64,000 bases of DNA from Palleronia pelagia (GTDB lineage Bacteria; Pseudomonadota; Alphaproteobacteria; Rhodobacterales; Rhodobacteraceae), in the NCBI RefSeq assembly GCF_900110115.1, contig NZ_FOCM01000001.1, positions 62,001 to 126,000 of the forward strand, written 5' to 3'. A program made the position numbers and the translations under genes. Each line of letters opens with the position of its first letter. Within the stretch, counting starts at the first letter, position 1. This document shows, in pieces, positions 54,679-63,894 of this stretch. The notes under the pieces are model-generated. The model had not been told where the DNA came from. It ran no database searches and saw nothing but the letters and a program-made list of their open reading frames with translations.

Positions 54679-55890
54679 ATGGAGAACCTGACATCGACCA
54701 AGGGGCAGGCTGGGCTGCCCCGCTACTTCGCCCAGGCCTTTGCCATGGCCTCGAAGCTGGAACACGGCCGACTGGACTTCGTGCTGCCGGACGGTCGTCG
54801 TTTCCGGGCCGAGGGAACCAAGCCCGGGCCGGTGGCCGAGATCGACATCCACCATCCCGACCTGTTCGCACGGCTGATCCGCGAGGGCGACCTGGGCTTC
54901 TGCGAAGCCTACTTGGATGGCTGGTGGTCCACGCCGGACCTGCAAGCCTTCATGGACGTGGTCCACGCCGACAACGACGATGTCTACGACGGCTTCCCGG
55001 GACAGGGTCTGGTGCGCGCCTACGAGCGGCTGCGCTTCTGGCTTCAATCCAATTCCAAGCGCCAGGCCCGGAAGAACATCAGCCACCACTACGACCTGGG
55101 CAACGATTTCTACAAGCTGTGGCTCGACGACACGATGACCTACAGCTCGGCCCTGTTCACCACGGGGCAGGAAAGCCTCGAGGCGGCGCAGACGGCGAAA
55201 TACGCCTCGCTGGTGGACCAGATGGGCGCCAAGCCCGGCGATCACGTGCTGGAGATCGGCTGCGGCTGGGGCGGATTCGCCGAATACGCGGCGGCCGAAC
55301 GGGGATTGAAGGTCACCGGCCTGACCATCAGCCGCGAACAGCGCGATTACGCCGTTGCGCGCATGGAACGGGCGGGCCTGTCGGACCGGGTCGAGATCAA
55401 GCTGCAGGATTACCGCGACGAGCGGGGTCAGTACGACGGCGTCGCGTCCATCGAGATGTTCGAGGCGGTGGGCGAAAAATACTGGCCGATCTATTTCGAC
55501 ACGCTGCGCGAACGGCTGAAACCCGGCCGCGCGGCCACCTTGCAGATCATCACCGTGGCCGACCGCCGCTGGGAGGTCTACAAGCGCGGTCCGGACTTCA
55601 TCCAGAAATACATCTTTCCCGGTGGCATGCTGCCGTGCCCGTCGGTGCTGCGCGACCAGGTGCGCGCGGCCGGCCTGACCGTGGCGCGATCGGTCGAGTT
55701 CGGCGAAAGCTACAGCCAGACCCTGCGCCGGTGGTTCGATACCTTCAACGACCGCTGGGACGAGGCCGCGCGCCTGGGCTTCGACGACCGGTTCCGCCGG
55801 ATGTGGAATTTCTATCTCACCTCTTGCGCGGCGACCTTCCACGTCGGTAACTGCGACGTGACGCAGATCACCGTGGAAAAGCCCGCCTGA
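54679..55890 (+). CDS. Cyclopropane-fatty-acyl-phospholipid synthase family methyltransferase
   Basis: CFA-type enzymes methylate unsaturated acyl chains of membrane phospholipids with SAM. The 403-residue protein has the family core HHYDLGNDFYKLWLDDTMTY, the SAM motif VLEIGCGWGGFAEYAA, LTISREQRDYA and IEMFEAVGEKYW. Whether the product is a cyclopropane, as in Cfa, or another methylated acyl chain cannot be said. The downstream trgA begins one base after the stop, so these genes are likely co-transcribed. Confidence 0.9.
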   Translation: MENLTSTKGQAGLPRYFAQAFAMASKLEHGRLDFVLPDGRRFRAEGTKPGPVAEIDIHHPDLFARLIREGDLGFCEAYLDGWWSTPDLQAFMDVVHADNDDVYDGFPGQGLVRAYERLRFWLQSNSKRQARKNISHHYDLGNDFYKLWLDDTMTYSSALFTTGQESLEAAQTAKYASLVDQMGAKPGDHVLEIGCGWGGFAEYAAAERGLKVTGLTISREQRDYAVARMERAGLSDRVEIKLQDYRDERGQYDGVASIEMFEAVGEKYWPIYFDTLRERLKPGRAATLQIITVADRRWEVYKRGPDFIQKYIFPGGMLPCPSVLRDQVRAAGLTVARSVEFGESYSQTLRRWFDTFNDRWDEAARLGFDDRFRRMWNFYLTSCAATFHVGNCDVTQITVEKPA

Positions 55891-55891
55891 C

Positions 55892-56338
55892 ATGTATCCC
55901 ACCGCCGCCAAGCTTTTCGCCGCCTTGGGCTACGCGGCCCTGGTCTGGTACGCCAGCCTGCTCATCATTCCCAACCTGCCCGAAGGGCGGTCCGAGGGCC
56001 TGATGCCCGAGGTGAACGCGCTGCTGGCCATGATCCTGGGCTGGCGGATCATGGGCGCCCGCGCCGGTCAGGGCTTCGTCAACGCCATCGGGATCGGGCT
56101 GACCACTGCCGCCGCGATCCTGTTCTGGGCGATCATCATGTGGGCCGGCTACGAGGCGCTGATGCGCTCCATCAACCGGCGCTACAACGGTCCGGTCGAG
56201 GCGATCGAGGCGTCCATCGCGCTCGCCATGGAATTCGCGCAATACACCTGGCCTGGTCAATGCTTGGCGACGCTGGCTGTGGGCGGGATCATCGTGGGTG
56301 TCCTGTCCGAAGCGTTCGCCTGGCGCTACGGGCGCTGA
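55892..56338 (+). CDS. trgA: TrgA-family tellurite resistance membrane protein
   Basis: The 148-residue protein has about four hydrophobic helices and begins YPTAAKLFAALGYAALVWYAS, followed by LLAMILGWRIMGARAGQGF. It resembles Rhodobacter sphaeroides TrgA, which with TrgB raises tellurite resistance by an unknown mechanism. Gene order trgA-trgB-cysK agrees. The stop overlaps the trgB start by one base. Confidence 0.87.
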   Translation: MYPTAAKLFAALGYAALVWYASLLIIPNLPEGRSEGLMPEVNALLAMILGWRIMGARAGQGFVNAIGIGLTTAAAILFWAIIMWAGYEALMRSINRRYNGPVEAIEASIALAMEFAQYTWPGQCLATLAVGGIIVGVLSEAFAWRYGR

Positions 56339-57453
56339 TGCCCGATCTTTTCCTCTTCGGCACTTTGCTGGATGCGTCCTTGCGCGACCTGGTCGCGGGC
56401 GGCGCGGTCGCGACACGCCCGGCCGTTCTGGACGACCACGCGGTAAACCGTGTCGAGGGTGCCGATTTTCCTGCGCTGGTGGCGCAGCCGGGCACCCGCG
56501 TCGAGGGTCTGTTGCTGACGCCCGACGCGACCCAGATGGCCCGGCTGCATTTCTACGAGGAAGGGTTCGGCTTCGGGCCCGAGCCGGTGACGGTGATTGC
56601 GGACGGCCAGCCGGTCGAGGCGATCGTCTACCGACCGCGCGACGGCGTGACCGCCTCGGACACCCCTTGGGATCTTGCCGCCTGGCAGCAGGCATGGGGC
56701 GCGCTCACCCGCCGCGCCGCGCGTGAGAGCATGGGCGACTTCGGCCAGATCGATGGCGCGACGCTGCGCGAGCGGGTGCCGATGATTTTCACGCGCGCCG
56801 ATGCGGCACTGCGCGCCGAAAGCGAAATGGTGCCCTGCACCCTGCGCGCCTCGACGAACCGCGACGCGATCACGGTAGACGACCGCCGGGTGCCCTACGC
56901 CAAGTTCTTCGCGGTCGAGGAATGCGACCTACGCCATCCCCTGCACGGGGGCGGGCAGTCACCACAGGTGACACGGGCAAGCTTCGTCATGTCCGACGCG
57001 GTCACAGTATTGCCCTACGATCCGGCGCGCGACCGGGTGATGCTGGTCGAACAGTTCCGTTTCGGTCCCTTCGCGCGGGGCGATCTCTATCCCTACGCGT
57101 TGGAACCCATTGCCGGGCGCATCGACCCGGGTGAAGGGCCCGAGCAGACCGCGCGCCGGGAAGCCATGGAAGAGGCGCGTTTGTCTCTGGGACCGCTGCA
57201 TCTCGTGGCGCGATACTATCCCAGCCCCGGCGCCACGACCGAGTATCTCTATTCCTATGTGGCCGAGGCGGAACTGCCGGACGGCATCCAGACCATCGCC
57301 GGATCGGATGCCGAGAACGAGGACATCCGGACACATGTCATCACGTTCACGCGCCTGCTTGAGCTGATGGAAAGCGGCGAGGTCGACGTGGGCCACCTTC
57401 TGGTCTCTGTGCTCTGGCTCCAACGCGAGCGGGCGGCCGGCCGTTTTGCCTGA
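56338..57453 (+). CDS. trgB: TrgB: gamma-glutamylcyclotransferase-like plus NUDIX hydrolase
   Basis: The 371-residue protein joins an N-terminal GGCT-like domain (LFLFGTLLDASLRDL, FYEEGFGF) to a C-terminal NUDIX domain of ADP-ribose pyrophosphatase type. The latter has the box GEGPEQTARREAMEEARLSLG and PYALEPIAGRIDPGEGP. In Rhodobacter sphaeroides TrgB contributes to tellurite resistance. ADP-ribose or a related nucleotide-sugar is the likely substrate of the NUDIX part. The ATG at 56338 overlaps the trgA stop. Confidence 0.9.
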   Translation: MPDLFLFGTLLDASLRDLVAGGAVATRPAVLDDHAVNRVEGADFPALVAQPGTRVEGLLLTPDATQMARLHFYEEGFGFGPEPVTVIADGQPVEAIVYRPRDGVTASDTPWDLAAWQQAWGALTRRAARESMGDFGQIDGATLRERVPMIFTRADAALRAESEMVPCTLRASTNRDAITVDDRRVPYAKFFAVEECDLRHPLHGGGQSPQVTRASFVMSDAVTVLPYDPARDRVMLVEQFRFGPFARGDLYPYALEPIAGRIDPGEGPEQTARREAMEEARLSLGPLHLVARYYPSPGATTEYLYSYVAEAELPDGIQTIAGSDAENEDIRTHVITFTRLLELMESGEVDVGHLLVSVLWLQRERAAGRFA

Positions 57454-57557
57454 AATCGGGGAACCCGCCGTGGGGGTGGTCGCTTGAAAGGGGCCCGGCC
57501 GGGGCCTACAACCATCGGCACCGCATAGCACCGCCCAAATCCGAGGGAGCCGCCCAA

Positions 57558-58586
57558 ATGATCCACAGCGACCTGTCCGCCGCCGTCGGGAACACGCCCC
57601 TCATCCGGCTGCACGGCCCGTCCGAGGCCACGGGATGCGAGATCCTGGGCAAGGCCGAGTTCATGAACCCGGGCCAGTCGGTCAAGGACCGCGCCGCACT
57701 GTTCATCATCCGCGACGCCGTCGAAAAGGGCCTGCTTGAACCGGGCGGCACCATCGTCGAGGGCACCGCCGGCAACACCGGCATCGGTCTCAGCCTCGTC
57801 GGCGCGTCGCTGGGCTTCAAGTCCGTGATCGTGATCCCCGAGACCCAGTCCGAGGAGAAGAAGGACATGCTGCGGCTGGCTGGTGCCACGCTCGTGCAGG
57901 TGCCTGCCGTTCCGTACAAGAACGACAACAACTACGTGAAATATTCCGGCCGCCTGGCCGAACAGCTGGCCAAGACCGAGCCGCACGGCGCCATCTGGGC
58001 CAACCAGTTCGACAACGTGGCCAACCGGCAGGCGCACGTGGAAACCACCGGCCCCGAGATCTGGGACCAGACCGGCGGCAAGGTCGACGGCTTCATCTGC
58101 GCCGTGGGCTCGGGCGGGACGCTCGCAGGTGTCGCGCAGGTGCTGCAGCCGAAGGGCGTCAAGATCGGCCTCGCCGATCCCGAGGGGGCAGGCCTCTACA
58201 AGATCTACACCGGGGAAGAAAATCCCGGCGACTCGATCTCGGAAGGGATCGGGCAGGGGCGCATCACCGCCAATCTCGAGGGGCTAAGTCCCGATTTCTG
58301 CTACCGCGTCCCCGATGCCGAGGCGCTGCCGGTGGTGTTCGACCTGCTCCAGCACGAAGGTCTTTGCATGGGCGGGTCCACCGGCGTGAACGTCGCGGGC
58401 GCCATGCGCCTTGCGCGTGAGCTGGGGCCGGGCCACACCATCGTGACGATCCTGTGCGACTATGGCACGCGCTATCAGTCCAAGGTGTTCAACCCCGAGT
58501 TCCTGGACAGCAAGGGTCTGCCGGTGCCCGAGTGGCTGCGCAAGGGATCCGAGCGGATGATGCCCTCGGTCTTCGTCGACACGTGA
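57558..58586 (+). CDS. cysK: Cysteine synthase A
   Basis: CysK makes cysteine from O-acetylserine and sulfide with PLP. The 342-residue protein has the PLP-Lys motif NPGQSVKDRAA (Lys43), EGTAGNTGIGLSLVGASLG for the substrate carboxylate, and the phosphate loop AVGSGGTLAG. Slight length excess over the 310-320 aa norm comes from the C-terminus (ending MMPSVFVDT). trgAB and cysK form the tellurite-resistance locus in Rhodobacter. The stop overlaps the next start by one base. Confidence 0.95.
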   Translation: MIHSDLSAAVGNTPLIRLHGPSEATGCEILGKAEFMNPGQSVKDRAALFIIRDAVEKGLLEPGGTIVEGTAGNTGIGLSLVGASLGFKSVIVIPETQSEEKKDMLRLAGATLVQVPAVPYKNDNNYVKYSGRLAEQLAKTEPHGAIWANQFDNVANRQAHVETTGPEIWDQTGGKVDGFICAVGSGGTLAGVAQVLQPKGVKIGLADPEGAGLYKIYTGEENPGDSISEGIGQGRITANLEGLSPDFCYRVPDAEALPVVFDLLQHEGLCMGGSTGVNVAGAMRLARELGPGHTIVTILCDYGTRYQSKVFNPEFLDSKGLPVPEWLRKGSERMMPSVFVDT

Positions 58587-60961
58587 TGCCGCTTTTGCGC
58601 GCCTGGCTGTGCGCGGTCCTGCTGCTTGTCGCAGGGGCCGTCACGGCGCAGGATATTCCCCGCCCGAACTACGATGCCTGGTCCGAGCTGACGTCCGAGG
58701 TCGAAGAGACGCTCGACGGCTTCGCCACCGTGGGAACGCTCGAGGACCTGCGCGCCGATGTCGCGCAGCGGCGCGAGGCCTTCCTGGCGGCGCAGGACAT
58801 CAACGCGAACCGCATCGCCACCGTCGAAAGCCAGATCGAAGCCCTGGGCCCGCCCCCGGCCGAGGGGGAAGAGCCCGAGGCCGAAGACGTGGCGCAACGC
58901 CGCGCCGAGCTGAACGAGGAGCTGGCCGAACTGCGCGCCCCGGTCATCGCCGCCGAAGAGGCATTTACGCTCGCCAATGGCCTGATCGGCCAGATCGACC
59001 GCACCATACGCGAACAATACGCTCAGCAATTGCTGGCGCGCGAAGCAAGCCCGCTGAACCCGGCCTACTGGCTGGGGGCCGCGGACCTGCTGCTCGAGGG
59101 ATGGGACACCGTCGCGACGCCGGTGATCCAGGCGTGGCAGGATCCCGGTCAGCGGGCGCGGGCCTTCGACAGCCTGGCCGCCGCCGTGCCACTGGCGCTG
59201 GTCGCCCTTCTGCTGATCTTCCGCAGCCGCTGGTGGATCCGCCTGATCTCGGGCTGGGCGGTCAATCACTCGACCCGGGGCCGCGGTGTCGTCTTCTTCC
59301 TGCTGTCGCTGGGCCAGATCCTGTTCCCGACCCTCGGCGTCTATTTCCTGGCGCGCGCCGCGGCGCTGACGGGCTTGTTCGACGGGGCCGCGATGACGGT
59401 GCTGGACGCACTGCCGCTGGTCGCCATGCCGATCTTCGTTTCCAAATGGCTGGCCCATGTCCTTCTGGGCAGCGAGGCCACGGCGCAGCCGTTCTGGCGC
59501 GGCGATGACGTCCCGCTCACGTCGCTTCGGTGGCACAGCGTTCTCATCGGCTACGCGGTGACGGCGATCTTCGCCGTGGCGCTGCTGGCAAACGTGACCG
59601 GGCGCAGTGACGTCCCGGTGGACGTCCTGAAATTCGCGCCGCGCGTTCTGCTTGGCTGCCTGCTGTTCAGCATCGGTCGCATCCTGATCAGGATGGGGCG
59701 TGGCAATACGGACGAGAGCGGGACGCAGAGGGTGGGCAGTTCGCTTCTGCGGCTGATCGGACGGCTGTCGATCATCGCGGGCGTTCTGGGCGTGCTCCTG
59801 GCCGCCGTCGGCTATTCCAACGCGGCGCAGGCGGTGCTGGTCCCCGCGGCCATGACGCTTGGCGTCACGTCGGTCCTGGGTCTGCTGCAAAAGCTGGTCT
59901 CGGACCTTTACGCGCTGCTGACCGGAACGGCCGAGGGCGAAAGCGAGGCGCTCGCCCCGCTCCTGATCGGGTTCCTGTTGGTCCTGGCCGCGCTGCCGGT
60001 CTACGCGCTGATCTGGGGCGCACGCGTCGCCGACCTGACCGAGGTCTGGTCGCGGTTCCGCGCGGGCTTTGCCTTCGGCGACACGCGGATCTCGCCCACG
60101 GATTTCCTGGCCTTCCTGCTGATCTTCGTCATCGGCTATGCGCTGACACGGCTGGTGCAGGGCACGCTGCGCAACACGGTGCTGCCGAAGACCCGGCTGG
60201 ACGTGGGCGGGCGCAACGCCATCGTGTCGGGCGTCGGCTACATCGGTATCTTCCTGGCGGCGCTTCTGGCGATCACCGGCGTGGGGATCGACCTGACCTC
60301 GCTGGCCGTCGTCGCCGGTGCGCTGTCGGTCGGCATCGGTTTCGGCCTGCAGAACGTCGTGTCGAACTTCGTGTCGGGCATCATCCTGCTGATCGAACGC
60401 CCGATTTCCGAGGGCGACATGATCCAGGTGGGCGACCAGATGGGCTACGTGCGCGACATCTCGGTGCGCTCGACCCGGATCGAGACCTTCGACCGCACCG
60501 ACGTCATCGTGCCCAACGCCGATCTGGTGTCGAACTCGGTCATCAACTGGACCCGGGGCAACAACGTGGGCCGGGTGATCGTGCCGGTGGGCGTGGCCTA
60601 CGGCTCGGATACAGAGCGGGTGGCCGAAATCCTGCAGGAGGTCGCCGAGGCGCATCCGATGGTGATGCTGAACCCGCCGCCGGCGATCCTTTTCCGCGCC
60701 TTCGGTGCCTCGAGCCTCGATTTCGAGATCCGCGCCATCCTGCGCGACGTGAATTTCATCGTGGTGGTGCAAAGCGACCTGCTCCACGCCATCGCAAAGC
60801 GCTTCACCGAGGAGGGGATCGAGATCCCGTTCCCGCAGCAGGACCTGTGGCTGCGCAACCCCGAGAGCCTGCGCCCCGTCGCATCCGGCGGGGCAGGGGC
60901 GCCAAGCCCCGACGCGCCACATTCGCAGCCCGATGCCTCGACCCCGGAGAGCCCCGCATGA
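58586..60961 (+). CDS. Mechanosensitive channel with DUF3772 domain
   Basis: The 791-residue protein has a signal peptide (LLRAWLCAVLLLVAGAVTAQ) and a periplasmic coiled DUF3772 region (about residues 25-190). About ten membrane helices and a C-terminal MscS module follow, with VGIGFGLQNVVSNFVSGIIL and ERPISEGDMIQVGDQMGYV. Channels of this large type protect against osmotic downshock. The start overlaps cysK (TGATG) and the end overlaps alaX (ATGA). Confidence 0.9.
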   Translation: MPLLRAWLCAVLLLVAGAVTAQDIPRPNYDAWSELTSEVEETLDGFATVGTLEDLRADVAQRREAFLAAQDINANRIATVESQIEALGPPPAEGEEPEAEDVAQRRAELNEELAELRAPVIAAEEAFTLANGLIGQIDRTIREQYAQQLLAREASPLNPAYWLGAADLLLEGWDTVATPVIQAWQDPGQRARAFDSLAAAVPLALVALLLIFRSRWWIRLISGWAVNHSTRGRGVVFFLLSLGQILFPTLGVYFLARAAALTGLFDGAAMTVLDALPLVAMPIFVSKWLAHVLLGSEATAQPFWRGDDVPLTSLRWHSVLIGYAVTAIFAVALLANVTGRSDVPVDVLKFAPRVLLGCLLFSIGRILIRMGRGNTDESGTQRVGSSLLRLIGRLSIIAGVLGVLLAAVGYSNAAQAVLVPAAMTLGVTSVLGLLQKLVSDLYALLTGTAEGESEALAPLLIGFLLVLAALPVYALIWGARVADLTEVWSRFRAGFAFGDTRISPTDFLAFLLIFVIGYALTRLVQGTLRNTVLPKTRLDVGGRNAIVSGVGYIGIFLAALLAITGVGIDLTSLAVVAGALSVGIGFGLQNVVSNFVSGIILLIERPISEGDMIQVGDQMGYVRDISVRSTRIETFDRTDVIVPNADLVSNSVINWTRGNNVGRVIVPVGVAYGSDTERVAEILQEVAEAHPMVMLNPPPAILFRAFGASSLDFEIRAILRDVNFIVVVQSDLLHAIAKRFTEEGIEIPFPQQDLWLRNPESLRPVASGGAGAPSPDAPHSQPDASTPESPA

Positions 60962-61668
60962 CCGACCTTCTGCATCTCGACGATCCGTTCCGTAAGACCG
61001 CCACGGGCCAGGTGGTCGAGACCGGCGACGGCTGGGTGCGGGTCGATCCGTGCCTGTTCTACGCCACCGGCGGCGGCCAGCCCGGCGACACCGGCGAGAT
61101 CAGATGGGACGGCGGGCAGGCCAAGGTCACGATCTGCGAAAAGGGGGCGGACGGCGCGCCGATCCTGCGGCTTGCCGATGGCGCCGCGCCCGATGAGGGG
61201 CTTCCGGTCGAGCAGGCGATCGACTGGGACCGGCGCTGGGGCCACATGCGCGTGCACACCGCGCTGCACTTGCTGTCGGTGGTGGTGCCGCTGCCGGTGA
61301 CGGGCGGGGCCATCTCGGTCGAGAAGGGGCGTCTGGACTTCGCCATGCCGGATCCGCCCGAGGACAAGGACGCGATCGAGCGGGCGCTGAACGACCTGGT
61401 GGCCCGCGACCTGGCCGTCGGCACGGACTGGATCACCGAGGACGAGCTCGACGCCAACCCGGGCCTCGTGAAGACGATGTCGGTGCAGCCACCGCGCGGC
61501 GCCGGTCGGATCCGGCTGGTACGCATCGGCCAAGGCGACGATCAGGTCGACTTGCAACCCTGCGGCGGCACCCACGTGTCCACCACTGGCCAGATCGGCC
61601 GGTTGCGGCTGGGCAAGGTCGAGAAGAAATCCGCGACCTCGCGCCGGATCACCCTGCACCTCGCCTGA
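60958..61668 (+). CDS. alaX: Alanyl-tRNA editing protein AlaX
   Basis: AlaX hydrolyses Ser or Gly wrongly attached to tRNA-Ala. The 236-residue protein has the editing-domain features FYATGGGQPGDTGEI and the zinc pairs HTALHLL and CGGTH. The length fits the AlaX-M class, which lacks the AlaRS catalytic domain. It overlaps the mscS gene by four bases and is followed by tRNA-Ser(GGA) after 62 bases. Confidence 0.9.
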   Translation: MTDLLHLDDPFRKTATGQVVETGDGWVRVDPCLFYATGGGQPGDTGEIRWDGGQAKVTICEKGADGAPILRLADGAAPDEGLPVEQAIDWDRRWGHMRVHTALHLLSVVVPLPVTGGAISVEKGRLDFAMPDPPEDKDAIERALNDLVARDLAVGTDWITEDELDANPGLVKTMSVQPPRGAGRIRLVRIGQGDDQVDLQPCGGTHVSTTGQIGRLRLGKVEKKSATSRRITLHLA

Positions 61669-61730
61669 GCCCGCGCGGCGTCCACCGGCCCTTGCGCAAG
61701 GGTGGGAAGATGCGCTAGGCGCTTGCCAAC

Positions 61731-61820
61731 GGAGCGGTGGCCGAGTGGTCGAAGGCGCACGCCTGGAAAGTGTGTAGGCGGGAAACCGTCTCCAGGGTTC
61801 GAATCCCTGTCGCTCCGCCA
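61731..61820 (+). tRNA. tRNA-Ser (GGA)
   Basis: A 90-base class II tRNA: acceptor GGAGCGG pairs with TCGCTCC (last pair G-U), discriminator G, and encoded CCA at 61818-61820. The anticodon loop CTGGAAA gives GGA (61765-61767), reading UCC and UCU. There is a long variable arm (GGCGGGAAACCGTC) and a T-arm CAGGG-TTCGAAT-CCCTG. Confidence 0.97.
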
Positions 61821-62251
61821 CTTGCCCCTGCGAACGCGTTCTCCCGATCCGGCTGCGGCAGGATTTTTCCGTTGTTTTCGAGGGTTATGCGGGAGGGGCT
61901 GAGCACTGCCCTAGGCGCGAGAAGGCACGGAAGCGGTCTCTCAGGCCAGATATTCTCTGGACCTCATGACTGCGCCGATTTGGTGAATAGCTTGTAAGGC
62001 ACTGTTAAGCATGGATTTCTTTCTGCGCGACCTGAATACTTCGACTGGGGTCGCGTTCGACCACACGGAACGGAGATCGAACGTTCGCTAGCCGCCGGGT
62101 GAAGCGCACACGCCGATACAGATGTACTGCGCACAACCTGAAGCTCGACGGGAAGGGCGGGAAGCGGACCTTCGCTGCGCACTGACCCAATGACCGCTGC
62201 TGTTCTCGAAGTCGGCTCTTGACCGAGTAGCCCTCGCTTGATGTTCCGACC
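61821..62251 (+). other. 431-base region without a supported gene, after tRNA-Ser
   Basis: Short frames exist but have no ribosome sites or recognisable motifs. The stretch is less GC-rich than its surroundings in places and ends in a segment (about 62155-62205) that looks like decayed coding sequence. Lying after a tRNA 3' end it could mark an old insertion point, yet no copy of the tRNA 3' end is repeated within the window. Confidence 0.4.
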
Positions 62252-63151
62252 TCAGACGCGCTGCCATGCTCGCGAGAGCAGGATGACCACCGGAAAGGTC
62301 ATTGCATAGGTCAGCGCACCGTAGACGACCGAAGGTGTCGCGTAGAGCGGAAAGCCCGCCGCATCGCCCCACAACATCGCCCCCGCAGCAAGCCCCAGCC
62401 CGCTGTTCTGCACGCCGGTCTCTACGGCGATGGTCGTCCGCTGCGGCGCGGACAGACCGCAGGCCTGTCCGAGGGCAAGGCCGAGGCCCAGAAGCAGAAA
62501 GGTGAGAAGCAAAAGCTGCAACCCGATCAAGATTAGGCCGGATCGCAAGGTGTCGGCGACTTCTATGAAGGACCAGCCGATGATCGCTATGAACACGGCG
62601 GAGCAGATGCGGAAGATGGCAAGCTCGTGGCTCTCGACGGGGCGGGGCGCGAGGTAGCGGATCGCCATGCCCAAAAGGACGGGAACCGTGGCAAGCGCAA
62701 TGACGCGCAGCGTGAGATCTTCGAAGGCGACCCGGGTCCCCTCGGTGCCGAGGAAATAGTTCGCCGCCAGCACGGACAGCGCCGGCAGGGTCGCCGCCGA
62801 AAGGAGGTTGCTTACCGCTGTCAGGGATACGGACAGGGCCACGTCACCGCCGGCAATCCGCGTCAGCAGGTTGCTCATCGCCGCACCGGGGCAGAGCGTG
62901 AGGAGCACGATGCCGAGGGCAAGCTCCGCATCCTGTTGCTGGGCCGAGACGAACAGGAAACCCACGATCGGAACCAGAACGATCTGGCTCGCGATCCCGA
63001 GAAAGAGAGCCCCTGGCCGTTTCAAGGAGGACCGGAAGTCGGCGACTGTCAGGCCGAGGCCAAGCGCGAACATCATCACGAAGACCGCGACGGGAACGGC
63101 TACATCGATGATCGTGTCGGTCGTCACGGTTTTGGCCCTCGCGGTATCCAT
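62252..63151 (-). CDS. Bile acid:sodium symporter (BASS) family protein
   Basis: The 299-residue protein has about nine to ten membrane helices and family motifs MMFALGLGLTVADF, LCPGAAMSNLLTRIAGGDVALSVSLTAVSNL and ETGVQNSGLGLAAGAM, the last holding the crossover helix typical of BASS proteins. Substrates in bacteria range from organic anions to pantoate; here unknown. The ATG at 63151 is 109 bases from the divergent carboxymuconolactone decarboxylase-like gene. Confidence 0.88.
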   Translation of the reverse strand: MDTARAKTVTTDTIIDVAVPVAVFVMMFALGLGLTVADFRSSLKRPGALFLGIASQIVLVPIVGFLFVSAQQQDAELALGIVLLTLCPGAAMSNLLTRIAGGDVALSVSLTAVSNLLSAATLPALSVLAANYFLGTEGTRVAFEDLTLRVIALATVPVLLGMAIRYLAPRPVESHELAIFRICSAVFIAIIGWSFIEVADTLRSGLILIGLQLLLLTFLLLGLGLALGQACGLSAPQRTTIAVETGVQNSGLGLAAGAMLWGDAAGFPLYATPSVVYGALTYAMTFPVVILLSRAWQRV

Positions 63152-63260
63152 ATCACGACCAACGTGGCAGATCGAGCCAAAGGCCTGGCAGAGCAGGCCA
63201 AGACGATCGCGGCCTCAATCGCGACAGTCGGTACATGGAAACCAGCAAAGTGAGCCAGCC

Positions 63261-63809
63261 ATGTCCCGCATTCAAATACCCGGTTCGATCTCGGCCGCTC
63301 CGGCCGCGTCCCAAGCCTTTCTCGAGCGCGTCGGCAAGTCGCTCGGAAGCGTCCCGAACCTCTTCCGCCTGACCGCCAACAGCCCCGCCGCGCTGGAGGG
63401 GTATGTCGGGCTGAGCGGTGCGCTCGCCAAGGGCAGCCTGGCGCCCCAGACCCGCGAGCGGATCGCGCTGGCGGTGGCCCAGATCAACGGGTGCGACTAC
63501 TGCCTGTCAGCGCACGCCTACTTGGCCGCGAACGTGGCGAAGCTCGACGCGGCCGAGATCGCCGCGAACCGCGCGGGCGGGTCATCGGACCCCAAGGCCG
63601 ATGCAGCCGTGAAGTTCGCGGCGGCGCTGGTGCGCGCGCGGGGGCAGGTCTCGGAGGCCGACCTCTCCGCGGTGCGGATGGCCGGACATTCCGACGCCGA
63701 GATGGTCGAGATCGTGGCGCATGTCGCGCTGAACACGCTGACCAACTACCTCAACGAGGCGTTCGACACGCCCATCGATTTCCCGGTCGTCACCGCCTCG
63801 GCGGCGTGA
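63261..63809 (+). CDS. Carboxymuconolactone decarboxylase / AhpD-like protein
   Basis: The 182-residue protein has the AhpD-type redox motif [15 protein letters not shown], with CxxC and a nearby His, as in peroxidase-related CMD proteins. The [19 protein letters not shown] start is common in this group. It may reduce organic peroxides, but the reductant is not encoded nearby. The following DUF1348 gene is a frequent partner. Confidence 0.88.
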   Translation: MSRIQIPGSISAAPAASQAFLERVGKSLGSVPNLFRLTANSPAALEGYVGLSGALAKGSLAPQTRERIALAVAQINGCDYCLSAHAYLAANVAKLDAAEIAANRAGGSSDPKADAAVKFAAALVRARGQVSEADLSAVRMAGHSDAEMVEIVAHVALNTLTNYLNEAFDTPIDFPVVTASAA

Positions 63810-63894
63810 CACCGCGGACACCCCGGTCGCGGTCCCGTCTCCCCCCTCCCGCGCGACCGGGGTGCAATCTGCCCCTGCCACCAGGACCACTGCC

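Noticed and set aside
58475-60922. 815-codon frame opposite the mechanosensitive channel gene
   Set aside because: Composition is Gln/Arg/His/Asp-rich with no domain. The plus-strand gene has clear MscS motifs and overlapping starts with its neighbours.
62808-63260. Upstream extension of the AhpD-like gene and plus-strand frames opposite the symporter
   Set aside because: The added residues are basic and unconserved in type; the family start [13 protein letters not shown] fits the ATG at 63261.
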